64,000 nucleotides of DNA from Gautieria morchelliformis (taxonomy: Eukaryota > Basidiomycota > Agaricomycetes > Gomphales > Gomphaceae). The stretch spans positions 1 through 64,000 of the forward strand of contig WHVA01000513.1 in the NCBI GenBank assembly GCA_015179125.1. Direction: 5' to 3'. A program made the translations under genes and the position numbers. Numbering within the stretch: the first letter of the stretch is position 1; every line of letters begins with the position of its first letter. Of this stretch, positions 44,147-55,589 are shown piece after piece. The notes beneath the pieces were generated by a model. That model saw only the letters and a list, made by a program, of their open reading frames with translations, ran no database searches and was not told where the DNA came from.

Positions 44147-46118
44147 TCACGAGGCTGGGGTTTGACCATAAAAGTAATCCATTATACCACGCGAATGCGT
44201 GACCATGAGGTTAAATAACGGGTGTGTCGCATTCTGCAAATACAACTGTGATACAAATTCAGACGAAACAAGAGGGTAACGTACGACGCGATTGCTTGCG
44301 TCACCAAGCACCCGAGAGACACCCGGCGACTCATCTTCTGTCCATGACTGTGCTGCGACGAAGATACGGCGTCTCCGGGTGTCTCGTTGCGACGGCGTTT
44401 CGGAGCTGTCCAGAGACAGATCATCCTCTGAGTATGGGAGCCATGAGATAAGGAACGGTTGTGCGAAGTCGATAACTTACGTGGTTGCGAGATCCAACAC
44501 TGTTCGATCACGTACTTGCGCAGAGGTGACGAGTACACACGATGCTGTGCCACAGACAAGCCCGCTAGGTTGTACAGCGTGTGGTAGGCATCTGCTACCC
44601 TGTGAAACGGCATTCAGTTAAAGGGAGGCACCGATGCATGATCTCACTTAGGCGGTTTATCGCGCAGACCACCAGCTGGCGATTGAGCAGCAAGAAGAAT
44701 GTATTCCTGGAGTCCCGCTAAACAACTTTAAGCACCGTTCTCTAGACAGAATGGCAACGCTTACTTTTGTTGAACATTTCGTCTGTTTGAGATCAGGGCT
44801 ATGTTGAACGTGCGGGCATCTGTCGCGCGCTCACCATCAAAGTCATACCAGTCTATCTCTGAGGCATTGCTTTCAGAAGCCTCGTCGTGGGGTGGCGGGG
44901 TGGCAACCCCGGCGCCGGCGCCCAGACCCTCGAGAAGCGCGAAACAACCACCCACCCACCACGAATAACATCCATCTACTAGTTTGTTCGTGCGCCCACG
45001 AAACCCACCGAGATCCATCGGCCCACCTACATGACTTTCAGTCGTCATTTGGATCAAATATGATGAGCTGCGTACATTGCATCTTAGTCAACCATCGCAG
45101 GGCGTCCTTTACGTCTATTTGCGGTTCATCGGTACCATGCACGAATGGCTGTAGTAGGAGCCAGCTGCCGAGCGCACAGGATGTGTACCCTCCATGGGCT
45201 TCTCCGAGCGGGGGGCGTGGCTCAGAAAGGAGCTCAAAGTCTGCTGTATAATACGGTTGGCTCGCACTTGCAAAACCTCCCTCGTAGGTCTGACAGGACC
45301 TTACAAAACCAGGCACCCCTCGCACAAGGGTTGGAGTGAGGAGGTTGAGGAGAGTTGCGACGGCCAACAGGCAGTAAGTGCCACTAGTTGAAAGAGTAAG
45401 CATATAGAGATACTGAGAAGGGAAACTAGTCAAACCGAATGTCAACTTCAGCGTCTTTAGCGACTCGGAAGGAACCATCTGGTTGTTTGAGAGACATGAA
45501 AAAGGCATAGAGCCCTTTGCTTCATTGAACACAACCACGTACGTTTAGTCACCGGAAACGTCCAAGTGATCAATAATGCCACAATGGGGAGGTTCAGGGC
45601 ACTACACACCGATTGATTTGGTCCCACCCGCCTCTGGGCCCAGGCCTGCCAACAATCGACAAAGCACACACGGACGCGTAAGTGGGTAAAAGATGAGGTG
45701 CTTGATGAGGGCCGCCCCCAAATCCACCGTCGGGGTGCTGAGCAGCCAGAATAGTATCAATAGCTCTGAGATTGCAGGCTTGACGCGTCACAATATAACA
45801 CTAGTGAGACACCGCACACCTTTGTTTATTGTCCGGGTCCAAGCCTGCACCAAGTAAACTGAACCCCTGTAACGACCAGAACATAAACCACGCCTGGCTG
45901 GCATCCTGATAGGCGTAATGCTTTGGAAAGCCTTGAAGAAGGGCGCGTGCGATAAAGCTCAAGTGACCCTTACGATTGAGGGTGAAAGTGACTGATGACG
46001 AATCTGAGATAATTTCCTCTGTCTCACGCTGTACGCGGGATGTAGGGGTCGGGAAACCATCGTCGGGTGTGTGCCTTAGCATGGAGAGCGTGTATGGCGA
46101 AATGTCACGTCCAGACAA
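44147..46118 (-). CDS. RAM1: Protein farnesyltransferase subunit beta
   Basis: Nine exons join in frame to 508 codons: 46118-45820, 45765-45610, 45519-45436, 45383-45076, 45026-44835, 44782-44765, 44717-44648, 44599-44481 and 44427-44147. The sequence shows the repeated alpha-alpha barrel blocks of prenyltransferases: QHPDGGFGGGP, FFMSLKQPDGSF, CQTYEGGFAS, EAHGGYTSCAL, FRGRTNKLVDGCYSWW and AYHTLYNLAGLS. Zinc ligands are expected at the Asp/Cys of NKLVDGCYSWW and the His of DAYHTLYNL, both present. The C-terminus HPLFNLMVTHSRGIMDYFYG is typical. The enzyme, with an alpha subunit, attaches farnesyl to CaaX proteins such as Ras and fungal pheromone precursors in the cytosol. Exon 6 is only 18 nt. 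A broken partial copy lies at 23609-24240. Confidence 0.92.
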
Positions 46119-46362
46119 TCGGCCCAGTTATTCGGTGGAGGTTCTAAAGACGGCATGTTCCGGGCTCCTTTGATTCTGCAGGTGACCGGTGACGTCCCAT
46201 ATGCGCATCCTGGAATCCATACTCGTCTATCTACTGTCTTTGCCCTTATCCTGTATATGAGTAATTGGCTAATCCTGCGTCACAAGGTTACTCGCTCTAC
46301 GGCTTCTGTTTCTTACAACCAGCCTGTGACTAGGACATGCAACTCTGCGCTGGTCAGGCTGC

Positions 46363-46831
46363 TTACCTGTCCCCAGTCTTTGACCATGACTCTTTTTCTA
46401 GGGCGGTCACATCGCGTGCCAGTCTATAGATCATCTCAAAGCTGTCACCTACTGTTGTTTCTGCTGCTCTCGTGCAATCGATAACAAATCTATTCCATAA
46501 CAATTCACCTTGCCTTTGTGTGACGAGGGGACGATATGACATAAATGGTCCCCACACGTTTCGTCAAGCAGCACGTAACATACCGACGATCCAGTTATGA
46601 TCTGCGAGTATTTTCGTTCATGCCGTTGTTCATGGCTCTCCAATCTGCAATACGCGCCCTCTCACTCATGCGTTGTCCCCAACAACCTTCTCCATCGTCA
46701 GGGTAGCCCAGTTGCTCATACACCCGGACCTGTACGCTCGACCGTCTTACACTTGACTCACTATATAGGAAGAAAGCTTCAGGGTTATCCATGAACAACG
46801 ACTGACCGTCAAGCGCGTAGTGCACTGACAT
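46363..46831 (-). CDS. Unknown small gene next to RAM1
   Basis: Two open pieces are conserved in the block copies: 46831-46595, starting MSVHYALDGQSLF, and 46557-46363, containing FVIDCTRAAETTVGDSFEM and LEKESWSKTGD. No clean intron joins them: the first piece ends in a stop just before a GTATGT. A third, diverged copy of the second piece lies at 55850-56085, which argues for a repeated sequence family. No function recognised. Confidence 0.35.
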
Positions 46832-47513
46832 GGTGCGTTTCTTACTCTTACCTGCTGCAGTCTGTGTACGTGTTCGTACGTCTACGTCGTTCTCTTTGAT
46901 TACCTAACTATCGCATAGGTTCCATCTTGCCCACAAGGGAGGCAATCCTCTGCGACTCTAGTTGCATACTTCAATCCCGCATGGCGTCCACGCATCAAAC
47001 CATCATCGCGCGGGTCGATGGAAAGAGCTATGTCGCATTCGGTATTCGACCGGCACAGCTACTTCAGGCGGTCTACCCGCGTCTGGTGGTGCATGATTAA
47101 TATGGACCGGTGAGGTCGGGCCAGAGCCGATTTATGACGGTACTGAGTCCTGCGGAGCAACCATGAAAATACTGGGGCATACGTAGCTATGCACCATTCC
47201 GAAGAGATGTTCACCCCCTCATGCTAATTGGATGGGCATGGTATCTTCGGCTGTTAATAATCCTCCATCCACTTAATCATAATCTGCGGTTGCAATTACA
47301 TAATGTGATGTACCCGGTTAGTTCTTGTTGTTTGTGCACTCAACATCAAAATGCAAAAGGCTTAAGTAGGAGGAAGGAATTTCAATTAAGACCTTTTGAC
47401 AGAACTGTCTTTATAGACACCGCAGACACCACAAAAGCGTGACACTGGTCTCTTTACATCCTGAGATGATAAGGCTGCTTTGACATTCGAAGAGTTTGAG
47501 GATATTAGGTAAT

Positions 47514-48820
47514 TTATAAAATTTCCCCATGGCCTTCAAATTTAATCGACGCTGGCTTTCTTGGGACCAGCCATCCACCTCGATCCAGGTGTGCCAACTC
47601 TTCACCGAACGGCACATTCATTTGCAGACGCGAGAGGAACCAGCCCCGGGCACGTGGTTTGCTTCCGAGTGCAGAAAATACACGAGTTATCCTGATAAAA
47701 GGCACCCAACGGTCAATAGTGTGCGCCCGTGTGATCTCAGGAAAAGTCCCACCTCGCTATGTCCTGCGCGGCCACCGCCGTCTGCTCGGAAGGTGGTCCG
47801 AGCGTCGTACACAGAGCAAAATCAAGCAGGACGACATTACAGTCCTGGCTTGAAGGGTTATAGTGAATGATGACATTATCTCCTTTCATATCATTATGAA
47901 GAACCCCACACTCGTGCATTTCGTGTAATGCTGTAGCAACTGCATCTCCCTAAGATGTAAACCTATCAGTACAAAGCAGATGAAGCAAACAAAATCTTTG
48001 TACAAGGTTGAATATACCAACTTCGTCTAGTCCAAGTTCATCTGCGGTCGTCGTGGATGCCGTGGGGCCCTCGATCACTTCCATAACATGTCCAAACGTC
48101 GACTCTCCATTCGGAAGCAGGCACTACTGCGATATGTGAGCCTGGCCCAGAAGACGAGACGGCAAATACCTTGCAAAAGCCATATGACCAAGGGACGGTG
48201 CGGCCTGTAAAACCAGCGATCGAATCAATACTGCTGTCGCACGTAGCCTAGAGAGTGAAGAACTTGCCCTGTAGAGCTCTCATGCGATCATATGCCCAAG
48301 CTTCATTAGCGGCCAATCGCGCACCAGGAAGCCACTCAGCATAATCTAAATTTCCCCATAGATCTCCAATTTCAGGACCAAAGCCTAAATAGCTTTCTTG
48401 AAACAATTTGATAATCACTGGTACGGGTGACACATCGGGTAAATCCTGAGAGGTCATAACACCCCTCCAGACTTGAGACCACTTGCCGTCTCCGCCTTGA
48501 ATGGGAGCTTGCAAAACTAGTAGGGGCATGGTGACATTATACCCAGTGCACTGCCGGATAAGTGGGGGGAGCTCGCGGGTTCCAGAAGACGGATTACCAT
48601 GATAAGACCCCATGTAGCTCGTTACGGTAAGAACATGATCAGGATGAAGGGGGGCTTTGAAGGATGCTTTCTTGTACGCCCACAGCCTGGCCCAAAAAGC
48701 CTCCAGATCCTCCTCTGTTTGTGGGCGTTTGAAGTAGAAAAACCCGCTTTCGACGTTCACAGGTGGTGCTCGGGGGGCCATGTATCTTGTTCCGTTCCCA
48801 GGTATTGCAATGAAGCTCAA
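47514..48820 (-). pseudogene. Kinase-like protein, frameshifted copy
   Basis: It has the same exon plan as 20939-22245, including the GC-AG first intron. The catalytic-loop block HECGVLHNDMKGDNVI and LLDFAL are kept. One extra T in a T run at about 47752-47755 shifts the frame right after ARWDF, giving an early stop; the downstream part (IRITRVFSALG) is open in another frame to 47514. Confidence 0.65.
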
Positions 48821-48905
48821 AGGCAGCTCAAACCGCGGTGGTTGAAACTTCGGCGGAGCTCAAAAACTGCGGCTCCGGCCGTCCAACACAATGATTGCAA
48901 TCTCG

Positions 48906-49280
48906 CTATTTTACACCAGAAAGTGAGGAGAGAGGAGCTCTAGTAATACACATTCCTCCAAGTGAGAGACACTTGTAAGTTCTCCACCAACTTGAAGAGA
49001 CGCGTCTTGAGCGCAGTGATAGTAAAGGACAAGAATAATATTCCTCGACTCACGAGGTCTCAGAAAAATATACAGTTGACTATGTAGCTACAAAAATAGC
49101 TACTGTAACTATGGGATTCGAGAGGAGCTTGAACTGGTGGAACCACGAGTGACCATAGATGGGTAAGGAATGGTTGAGCGATGGATACTTCAACGACGTG
49201 TAGTTCAGATCGCTCGACAGACACATATCCAACAGTCAGGAACTATCTATAGTCCGTATTTACACCATCCGCAAAATGCG
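48906..49280. other. Intergenic, no gene seen
   Basis: Sequence between the duplicated block and the TTA target site of the Harbinger-like element. No repeats or coding signs noticed. Confidence 0.4.
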
Positions 49281-49304
49281 TTAGGGTGCGTTCGGTAACC
49301 AGAC

Positions 49305-49548
49305 TGTTGAGGTCTGCACTGTAATTAGCTCAGACGTTCGGTGAGCTTGAACGACTATATTACCTGCACTGTAATTAGCTACAGTGCGAGTGAGTGATAG
49401 GTAATGGAATGACAAGCGTAACTATGGGTTCTTACCTCAGACGTTCGGTGAGCTTGAACGACTGAGGAAAAGAAGCGGAGAATCGGAATCTAAACTAATG
49501 ACGTGGCGTGGGTGTGGGTCCATGTAGGTGTGACATCGATTTCTAACG
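49305..49548 (-). repeat. Copia 3' LTR
   Basis: 244 bp from TGTTGAGG to TTTCTAACG; the terminal A of the partner is G here. A 26-bp word with GACGTTCGGTGAGCTTGAA is repeated inside. Confidence 0.85.
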
Positions 49549-49598
49549 CTCCCCCTCGATGGAAACATCTAACACTCCACTCCCCCTCGACGGAAGTA

Positions 49599-50282
49599 TT
49601 AAGGATTGGAGCGTATGCCAAGGAGTTTGGCAAGCTTATCGTGTGCGGGTCTAGGCAGGGCCTTCGTGAGGATGTTGGCGATCATGTGGGAGGTCAGTAC
49701 GTAGTAGAGCTCGAGTTCCGCGTTGTGTACACGTTCACGTACATAGTGGTGTTGAACATCGAAATGTTTGGATCGCGCATGGTATGATGGATCTTTGATG
49801 ATGGAGATCGTACCCGTGTTATCGCTCTGGATGCGAGTCACAAGTTTCTGTTCGTGGCCGAGTAGTTTTAAGAGGTTCCGTAGCCAGATGGCCTCTTTTG
49901 ACACATGGCATGCAGAGGAGTATTCAGCTTCGCAGCTGGATGTGGTAATAGAGGATTGTTTCTTGGAGCTCCAAGTGATCGCACCGCCGCCGAGGAAGAA
50001 GACGTAACCCGAGACAGACTTCCTGCTGTCAGCCTCGGATGCGTAGTCCGAGTCTGCAGAGCCTGTAAGTAGGATGGAAGGGGATATGCCTCCGAGGATG
50101 AGGCGGTGTGTGCGAGTTGAGTTCAGGTATATTAGGACGTGTTTAGCGGCGGCCCAGTGAGGTTCGCCGGGGTTTATGGAGAATTGTAAGAGACGATTGA
50201 TGGCGAAGGTGATATCGGGACGTGTGCACATGGATGCGTACATCAGGGAGCCTATGGCGGCACGGTATGGAACTCTGGACAT
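49599..50282 (-). pseudogene. Copia RNase H region
   Basis: The frame is open for 227 codons with SRVPYRAAIGSLMYAS, TGSADSDYASEADSRKS (RNase H), SSKKQSSITTSSCEAEY and HYVRERV, the standard end of copia polyproteins. It is separated from the reverse transcriptase frame by a deletion and frameshift near 50420. Confidence 0.8.
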
Positions 50283-50374
50283 AGTGGCGACTTCCTCCGG
50301 GCTTGAAGGTGACTGATCGGAAGAGAGGCTTTTTGCATCGACACTTAGTGGAGTCCATACTGGGTAGGCGGTGT

Positions 50375-51394
50375 CTAGGTTAAACCGTTTGGTGATGCGC
50401 TCGATATAGGCAGCGACCGTATGTCGCCTAGATCAGTGATATCTATTTTTGTGTGCAGGTCGCGAACAATGGAGTCCATTTCGGCGGTAGTACTGGCGGT
50501 GGCAGCCATATCGTCTGTGTGAATCACGATGATGGATTTGCCGAGTTTTGTGGAGCGGCTATAGACACAATGATCGACGGGGTGTCGGACGAACTGGTGA
50601 GCGACCATCGCTTTGTCTAACGTTTTGTTCCACTGGCGGCCAGACTGTTTGAGTCCATACAGCCCTTTTCTCAGCCGGCATACCAGGTTCTCGTTCCCTG
50701 GTGTGATACTACCCTCGGCCTGCTCCATATAGATTTCCTCGTCAAGTCCAGAGTGGAGAAAAGCCGTTTTGACATCTAGTTGGCGAATTTCCCAGTCATT
50801 TGTGGCAGCTAGAGACAATACTAGGCGAAAAGATTCCAGGCGAGCGACGGGTGAGAAGGTGTCGTGATAATCTTGACCTGCGACTTGAGTGAACCCTTTT
50901 GCGACGATTCTAACCTTTAGCTTAGCCATTTTGCCGGATTCATCACGTTTAATGTGACAGACGGTCTTGCTCTTGATGATCTTTTTGCCAATGGGGACAG
51001 AACTCCGGGGGACAAGGTCCCATACATGGTGTTTTTGCATGGATTGTAGTTCGGAATCCATGCCTAGTTGCCATATTGGGCCGTTCGGGCCTCTCAGTGC
51101 CTCAGTAAAGGATATGGGATCTTCTTCCTCGTGAACGATGCCAGCTAGTAACATATCTTCGACAAAGATGGCTTCCAGTTCAGCGTCCCTCTTAGCAGCA
51201 TGTGCGAGGCGTGCTCTGTTGGTGGCTGAAGCGATTTCGGCGATGGTGCGGTCAGTGCAGCTTGTGTAGGGTAAGTTTCGCATGGCGGCACCGGCAGCGG
51301 AGGGTTTAGGTACACGTGAGGAGTGGCGTGGTGGGTGTATTGTGGCCAGTTCGCGATTGTCATCCAATGGCATCTCAATGTTCTCTTCTCCCAC
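50375..51394 (-). pseudogene. Copia reverse transcriptase region
   Basis: An open 339-codon piece has WDLVPRSSVPIGKK, KARIVAKGF-like KVRIVAKGFTQ, QLDVKTAFLHSGLDEEIYM and GLYGLKQSGRQW, with HTDDM at the active site (both aspartates kept). After DLGDIR about 25 expected residues are missing and the frame shifts. Confidence 0.85.
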
Positions 51395-51420
51395 TGGTAT
51401 CTCAATGTTCTCCTCTCCCC

Positions 51421-52450
51421 TGTCAAGATTGGTTTTTAGGCGTTAATATAGTGTATTAGTGAACACAACGAATGCCCAAATACTTGTGCGAATAAGTATG
51501 CCGTTTGGCGAATAAGTGAACCGATGAATGTTCACGAAACAAAGGGGTTGCCCGAACAGGGCTCGCCCTGTCTACAGTCGTAGTGAAACAGCTCGCAGCA
51601 CTTGACGATGTAACGTGCAAGATATCGCGGAAGGGCTGTCTAAGTTTCGACGGTCCCTTCACTGGCGAAGGTGCTCCTTCGAAGCCCTTTGCCAACAGCA
51701 CAGAAAGTAGTTCGAAGGCTAAGGTAACGAAGATGAAGTATGAGGACTCACCAGTGATGCCTAAGTCCTTGGCTGGTCGAAGATAGAAATCTTCAAGGAG
51801 AGGCTCAAGACGATGATCACAGCGAGGTCAAGTTTGCACAAGATGGACGACGTATGATAATTGAACTGGGGAATGTACATGCAAATGTAAACTACTTATA
51901 TCGAATGCTCGTAAGGTATCAGCGAATAGGAAAGAGGCCGTCACAAGTCAGGGTTGGATAGAGGTGCGCAGTCATGATACTAAGGAGATGGAATAAACAT
52001 ACAATAGAGTTAGGGAAGAATGCGAGCATTAAATGACGGGGAGTAAAGGGGGTGAAAGCACTTATGGACAAAACCATGTCTTGGGACTCGCATACATGCT
52101 ACCCTGCACGGACTCTTGGTCTACTGGGTTGATCCCGCACGACCTATATGAGGGACGCCCTGCGAACACGCATTGGCCATACAAACACCCAATGGGGTTG
52201 GATTAAGAAGGTGATGGGGCTTATGATGAACCATCATGCCGGGTGATTGGTATCGATCATATTTGATGGCGTGCCTGCTGGAGAAATGCGTGAGTAGCGA
52301 ATAGCGGTTCGGAGGATGGGGTGAACAGCGAGTAGAGTAGACGTAGAGGAGGAGTGGTCGGTAGGTGCGGCGAACTCTGATGAAGATGCTAGGGAGTGAC
52401 GAGGGGGGACATGGAGGTAGTGCGGTAGGAGAAATAAACCGGTCATGACA
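51421..52450 (-). repeat. Solo LTR of family A inside the copia
   Basis: 1030 bp from TGTCAAGATT to GGTCATGACA, flanked on both sides by TCCCC (51416-51420, 52451-52455), a perfect 5-bp target duplication. It splits the copia polyprotein between integrase and reverse transcriptase. No internal coding region remains, so it is a solo LTR formed by LTR-LTR recombination. Confidence 0.88.
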
Positions 52451-52455
52451 TCCCC

Positions 52456-54046
52456 TGCAGCTGCTGTGTCCTCTCCGTAATCTCCCCCTGCAGCTGAGAC
52501 TCCCTCATTATCGTGACCGTCCCTCTGATCGTTGTTCCCAGGTACACTTCGGTATTCCACATCATCATCACTTTCATGACCGTTGGATTGGTTTCCGACC
52601 ACGAGGCCAGGATTAAGTGGTCGAGAGGTGGAGTCTTGAGATTCGATAAAGGTTACGTTCCGGGATGTTAGGATCTGACCGGTGGATCGGTTGTAGCATC
52701 TGTAAGCCTTGGAGTTCCATGAGTAACCAACTAGGACACATTCAACAGAGCGGTTGTAAATTTTTGCAACATGATGGTTTTGCATTAGCATGAAAGCTTT
52801 GCATCCAATTTCCCGTAGGTGCGAAACGTCAGGCTTCCGATCAGTCCACACCTCATAAGGGGTCATATTGCTGATGGCCTTTGTGGGGGTTCTATTCTTT
52901 AGGTATACGGCGGTCAGCACACATTCACCCCATAGACTAGGGGGTAAGTTTGCATCGGATCGGATCGCGCGTGCCCTTGACATAAGGGTTCGGTGACTCC
53001 GCTCAACAACGCCGTTTTCGGCAGACGTGTAAGGCGCCGTGAGAAGATGTCGTATGCCATGGTGGTTGAGGTAGCTCTCATACAACTTAGACATGTATTC
53101 ACCGCCATTGTCGGTGACAAACTTTTTTACATTACAGTTTGATTGGCGTTCAGCCAGTGCTAGCCAATCAGCAAACACAGTGATCGTGTCGCTCTTTTTC
53201 GCAAGGAGATAAGTCCACGTGTATCTGGAGTAGTCGTCTATAAAGTTGAGAGCGTAATATTTGCCACCGGCGGGTACATCCTCAGGCCCGGTGATGTCAG
53301 AGAACACGATGTCTAGTTTACCAGTCGCTCTGTCTCCCTCTCGTATTTTAGGTACGGGTGTCCTGGTCTGCTTCCCGAGAATACAGTGTTCACAGGTTGG
53401 CGGCATGGACGAAAGGTCGGTAGGCATACCTGTAGCCATGCCCTTCTTCGCCATAGTGATAATTGAGGGGTAGTTGACGTGGCCGAGGCGTTTGTGCCAG
53501 GTTTCGAGGCTAGCGGGGGCTCTCGCAAGGTTAGCATAGACTTGAGCTGCTGAGGCGGTGGGAATGTGATACAGTCCACCATTCACTCTAGTGCCCTTGA
53601 GGATCTCTCTCTTGTGTTGATCATACACACGGCATTGGTCCCTGGAGAAGACCGAGAGATAGTTACTATCGTCTCCGAGTTTCCCAACCGAGATGAGCCT
53701 AATGGTGGCATTGGGGACATATAGGACTTGTCGCAGAGAGAGAGATTGTCCGCTCAGTGTGATCATTGTGACATCACCTACACCAATAGCTTTAGCGATC
53801 GACCCGTTCATTCCCTTGATAGGATGAGGGGCGATTGGAGTGAGTCTGGTGAAGTCCTCTTTGCACGGGCTGCAGTGAACAGACGCTCCAGAGTCTAGGA
53901 AGCGAGGAGTGTCATCTATCGAGGCGAGCGCCAGTCCAGGAGTGTCTGTACTGTTGCGTCGGTGTGCGAGCCAGTCTACATTACAAGTTCCTGCACGTAT
54001 GGATGCTTCGTAGGGGTATTAGAAGTGCAGCGGTTGGCCCATAACC
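52456..54046 (-). pseudogene. Copia protease remnant and integrase
   Basis: The frame upstream of the ATG at 53811 is open and contains RFLDSGASVHCS (protease). Then follow the pre-integrase zinc region (HKRLGHVNY, CEHCILGKQ) and the DDE integrase core (FSDITGP, FVTDNGGEY, SAENGVVERSHRT). The end of the frame, up to 52234, runs into the inserted LTR and is not part of the original protein. Confidence 0.85.
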
Positions 54047-54940
54047 TGTTGAGGTCTGCACTGTAATTAGCTCAGACGTTCGGTGAGCTTGAACGACTAT
54101 ATTACCTGCACTGTAATTAGCTACAGTGCGAGTGAGTGATAGGTAACGGAATGACGAGCATAACTATGGGTTCTTACCTCAGATGTTCGGGGGATGTTTA
54201 TAAATATCATATATATGTATATATAACTTAGCTCATCTATATTTCATAAAATATATCACAATTGAGGCAGTTGCCAGCACCTGTAAGGCATGCTTAATCC
54301 TAGCCCCAAAGTTCTTTCTCACAGTCTGCTGCTCCCCCAGGAAAGGGTGTATACCCCATTGTCTAAACATCAATAGTTGCATATCTTTGTACTATACATG
54401 CATATTATTTTAAACATACCTTCTAATCAGACCTCTCAACCATATATAATAATATAGTACAGGTATTGTCCATACTTGCTTCTATATTCTGTGATTGTAC
54501 ATCCAACATGTTTCATATATACTTCTAACGTGTACTCATATAGTCCATACTCGCCTCTACATTCTATCATCATACATGTAACAAGCGTCATATATACTTT
54601 TAATATATAGTCATCCACATCCTCTCTGAAATTGCTCTGTTATCTGAATACACACCATGCTTTAGCACATACAACCATATTTTTAAAATATCAGAACATT
54701 CAAAAAAATTTAGGATATCCACAATATACAAGTTGCTCAAAATGATGGACTATGAATTCAGTTAGGGGTGATATTTTAAAAGATATCTCATATATCCTAG
54801 GAGAATGTACATTGTTGTCAATGTGAACATCCTCCTTTGGTGAGCTTGAACGACTGAGGAAAAGAAGCGGAGAATCGGAATCTAAACTAATGACGTGGCG
54901 TGGGTGTGGGTCCATGTAGGTGTGACATCGATTTCTAACA
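54047..54940 (-). repeat. Copia 5' LTR with nested insertion
   Basis: The LTR sequence equals 49305-49548 up to GATGTTCGG (54190) and resumes at 54841 with TGAGCTTG. Confidence 0.85.
54191..54835. mobile_element. Small DNA transposon in the copia LTR
   Basis: 645 bp inserted into the LTR. Ends are GGGATGTTTA and AACATCCTCC (imperfect inverted repeats), with possible 5-bp target copies TTCGG and TTTGG. Very AT-rich; a ~75-bp unit (TCCATACT...ATATATACTT) is repeated twice at 54466-54610. No transposase, so MITE-like. Family uncertain. Confidence 0.55.
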
Positions 54941-55589
54941 CAGACCACGAAAATGGATGTTGGTGATCTCTCACCAAAAAGTGAAGAAACCACAATTTCG
55001 CAATCTTGTGAAATCTTTTTCGATTTTGGGGTGTTTGGCACACGAAATCTCAATCTAAAAAGATTTTGATCACGCGTGATCTCCCTATACTTTTGAGATA
55101 CAGCTCAGAGCTGTATCTCAAATGATATTCTCGACTCTACCCCTTGCCGTCATCTTTCCGTGCTCTTGGCTGCTGTCTTGGCAACCGCACAACCGCTGTC
55201 CCGTGCATACAACATGTCACATCTGGGAGCCAGCTATTACAGCTGGTTGAGATTTCTTGTAGATCGATGTATTTAAATTATACACATATAGAAGTAATAT
55301 TTATCTATTAATCTGGCTGCAGTAATGGGGTAACAAGCAGAGATACTGGGCAAGTTATCTTGAGGTGTGACTGACTAGGGTTAGGGTGAGTGTTATTGAC
55401 ACCTTTTGCCAAGACCAGGCACACTTAGTCTAGCGGAAATTATGATTTTGAGATCGCAAAAAATCACAGAGCGTTCTGTTCGATTAGATACTGATTTCAC
55501 GCAAAAAAAGCTCAGGTAATGTCTGGGTTGCAGATTTTGTAACTTGTCCAGATCATATTTTCGTGGTCTGGTTACTGAACGTGCCCTTA

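Larger units (their letters stand above)
45425..48905 (-). repeat. Duplicated block, copy 2
   Basis: Inverted partner of 20888-24240. Here RAM1 continues past the homology limit at about 45430 as a full gene, so this copy looks ancestral and copy 1 the truncated duplicate. The gene-free part 46832-47513 contains nothing recognised. Confidence 0.85.
49305..54940 (-). mobile_element. Ty1/copia retrotransposon with LTRs and target duplication
   Basis: LTRs at 49305-49548 and 54047-54940 (the latter enlarged by an insertion) are flanked by CAGAC at 49300-49304 and 54941-54945. On the minus strand the order is protease (DSGAS), integrase, reverse transcriptase, RNase H, as in copia elements. A purine tract lies next to the 3' LTR (49549-49560). 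Gag is missing: only about 230 bp separate the 5' LTR from the ATG at 53811, and most of this encodes the protease region. Two further elements sit inside (51421-52450 and 54191-54835). Confidence 0.88.
49284..55586. mobile_element. Harbinger-like TIR element split by a copia insertion
   Basis: The left end reads GGGTGCGTTCGGTAACCAG and the right end, reverse-complemented, GGGCACGTTCAGTAACCAG. Over 30 bp there are three mismatches, once the copia and one target-site copy are removed. TTA flanks both ends (49281-49283, 55587-55589), the target size of PIF/Harbinger elements. Without the copia the element is about 670 bp and encodes nothing, so it is a MITE-like non-autonomous copy. Confidence 0.7.
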
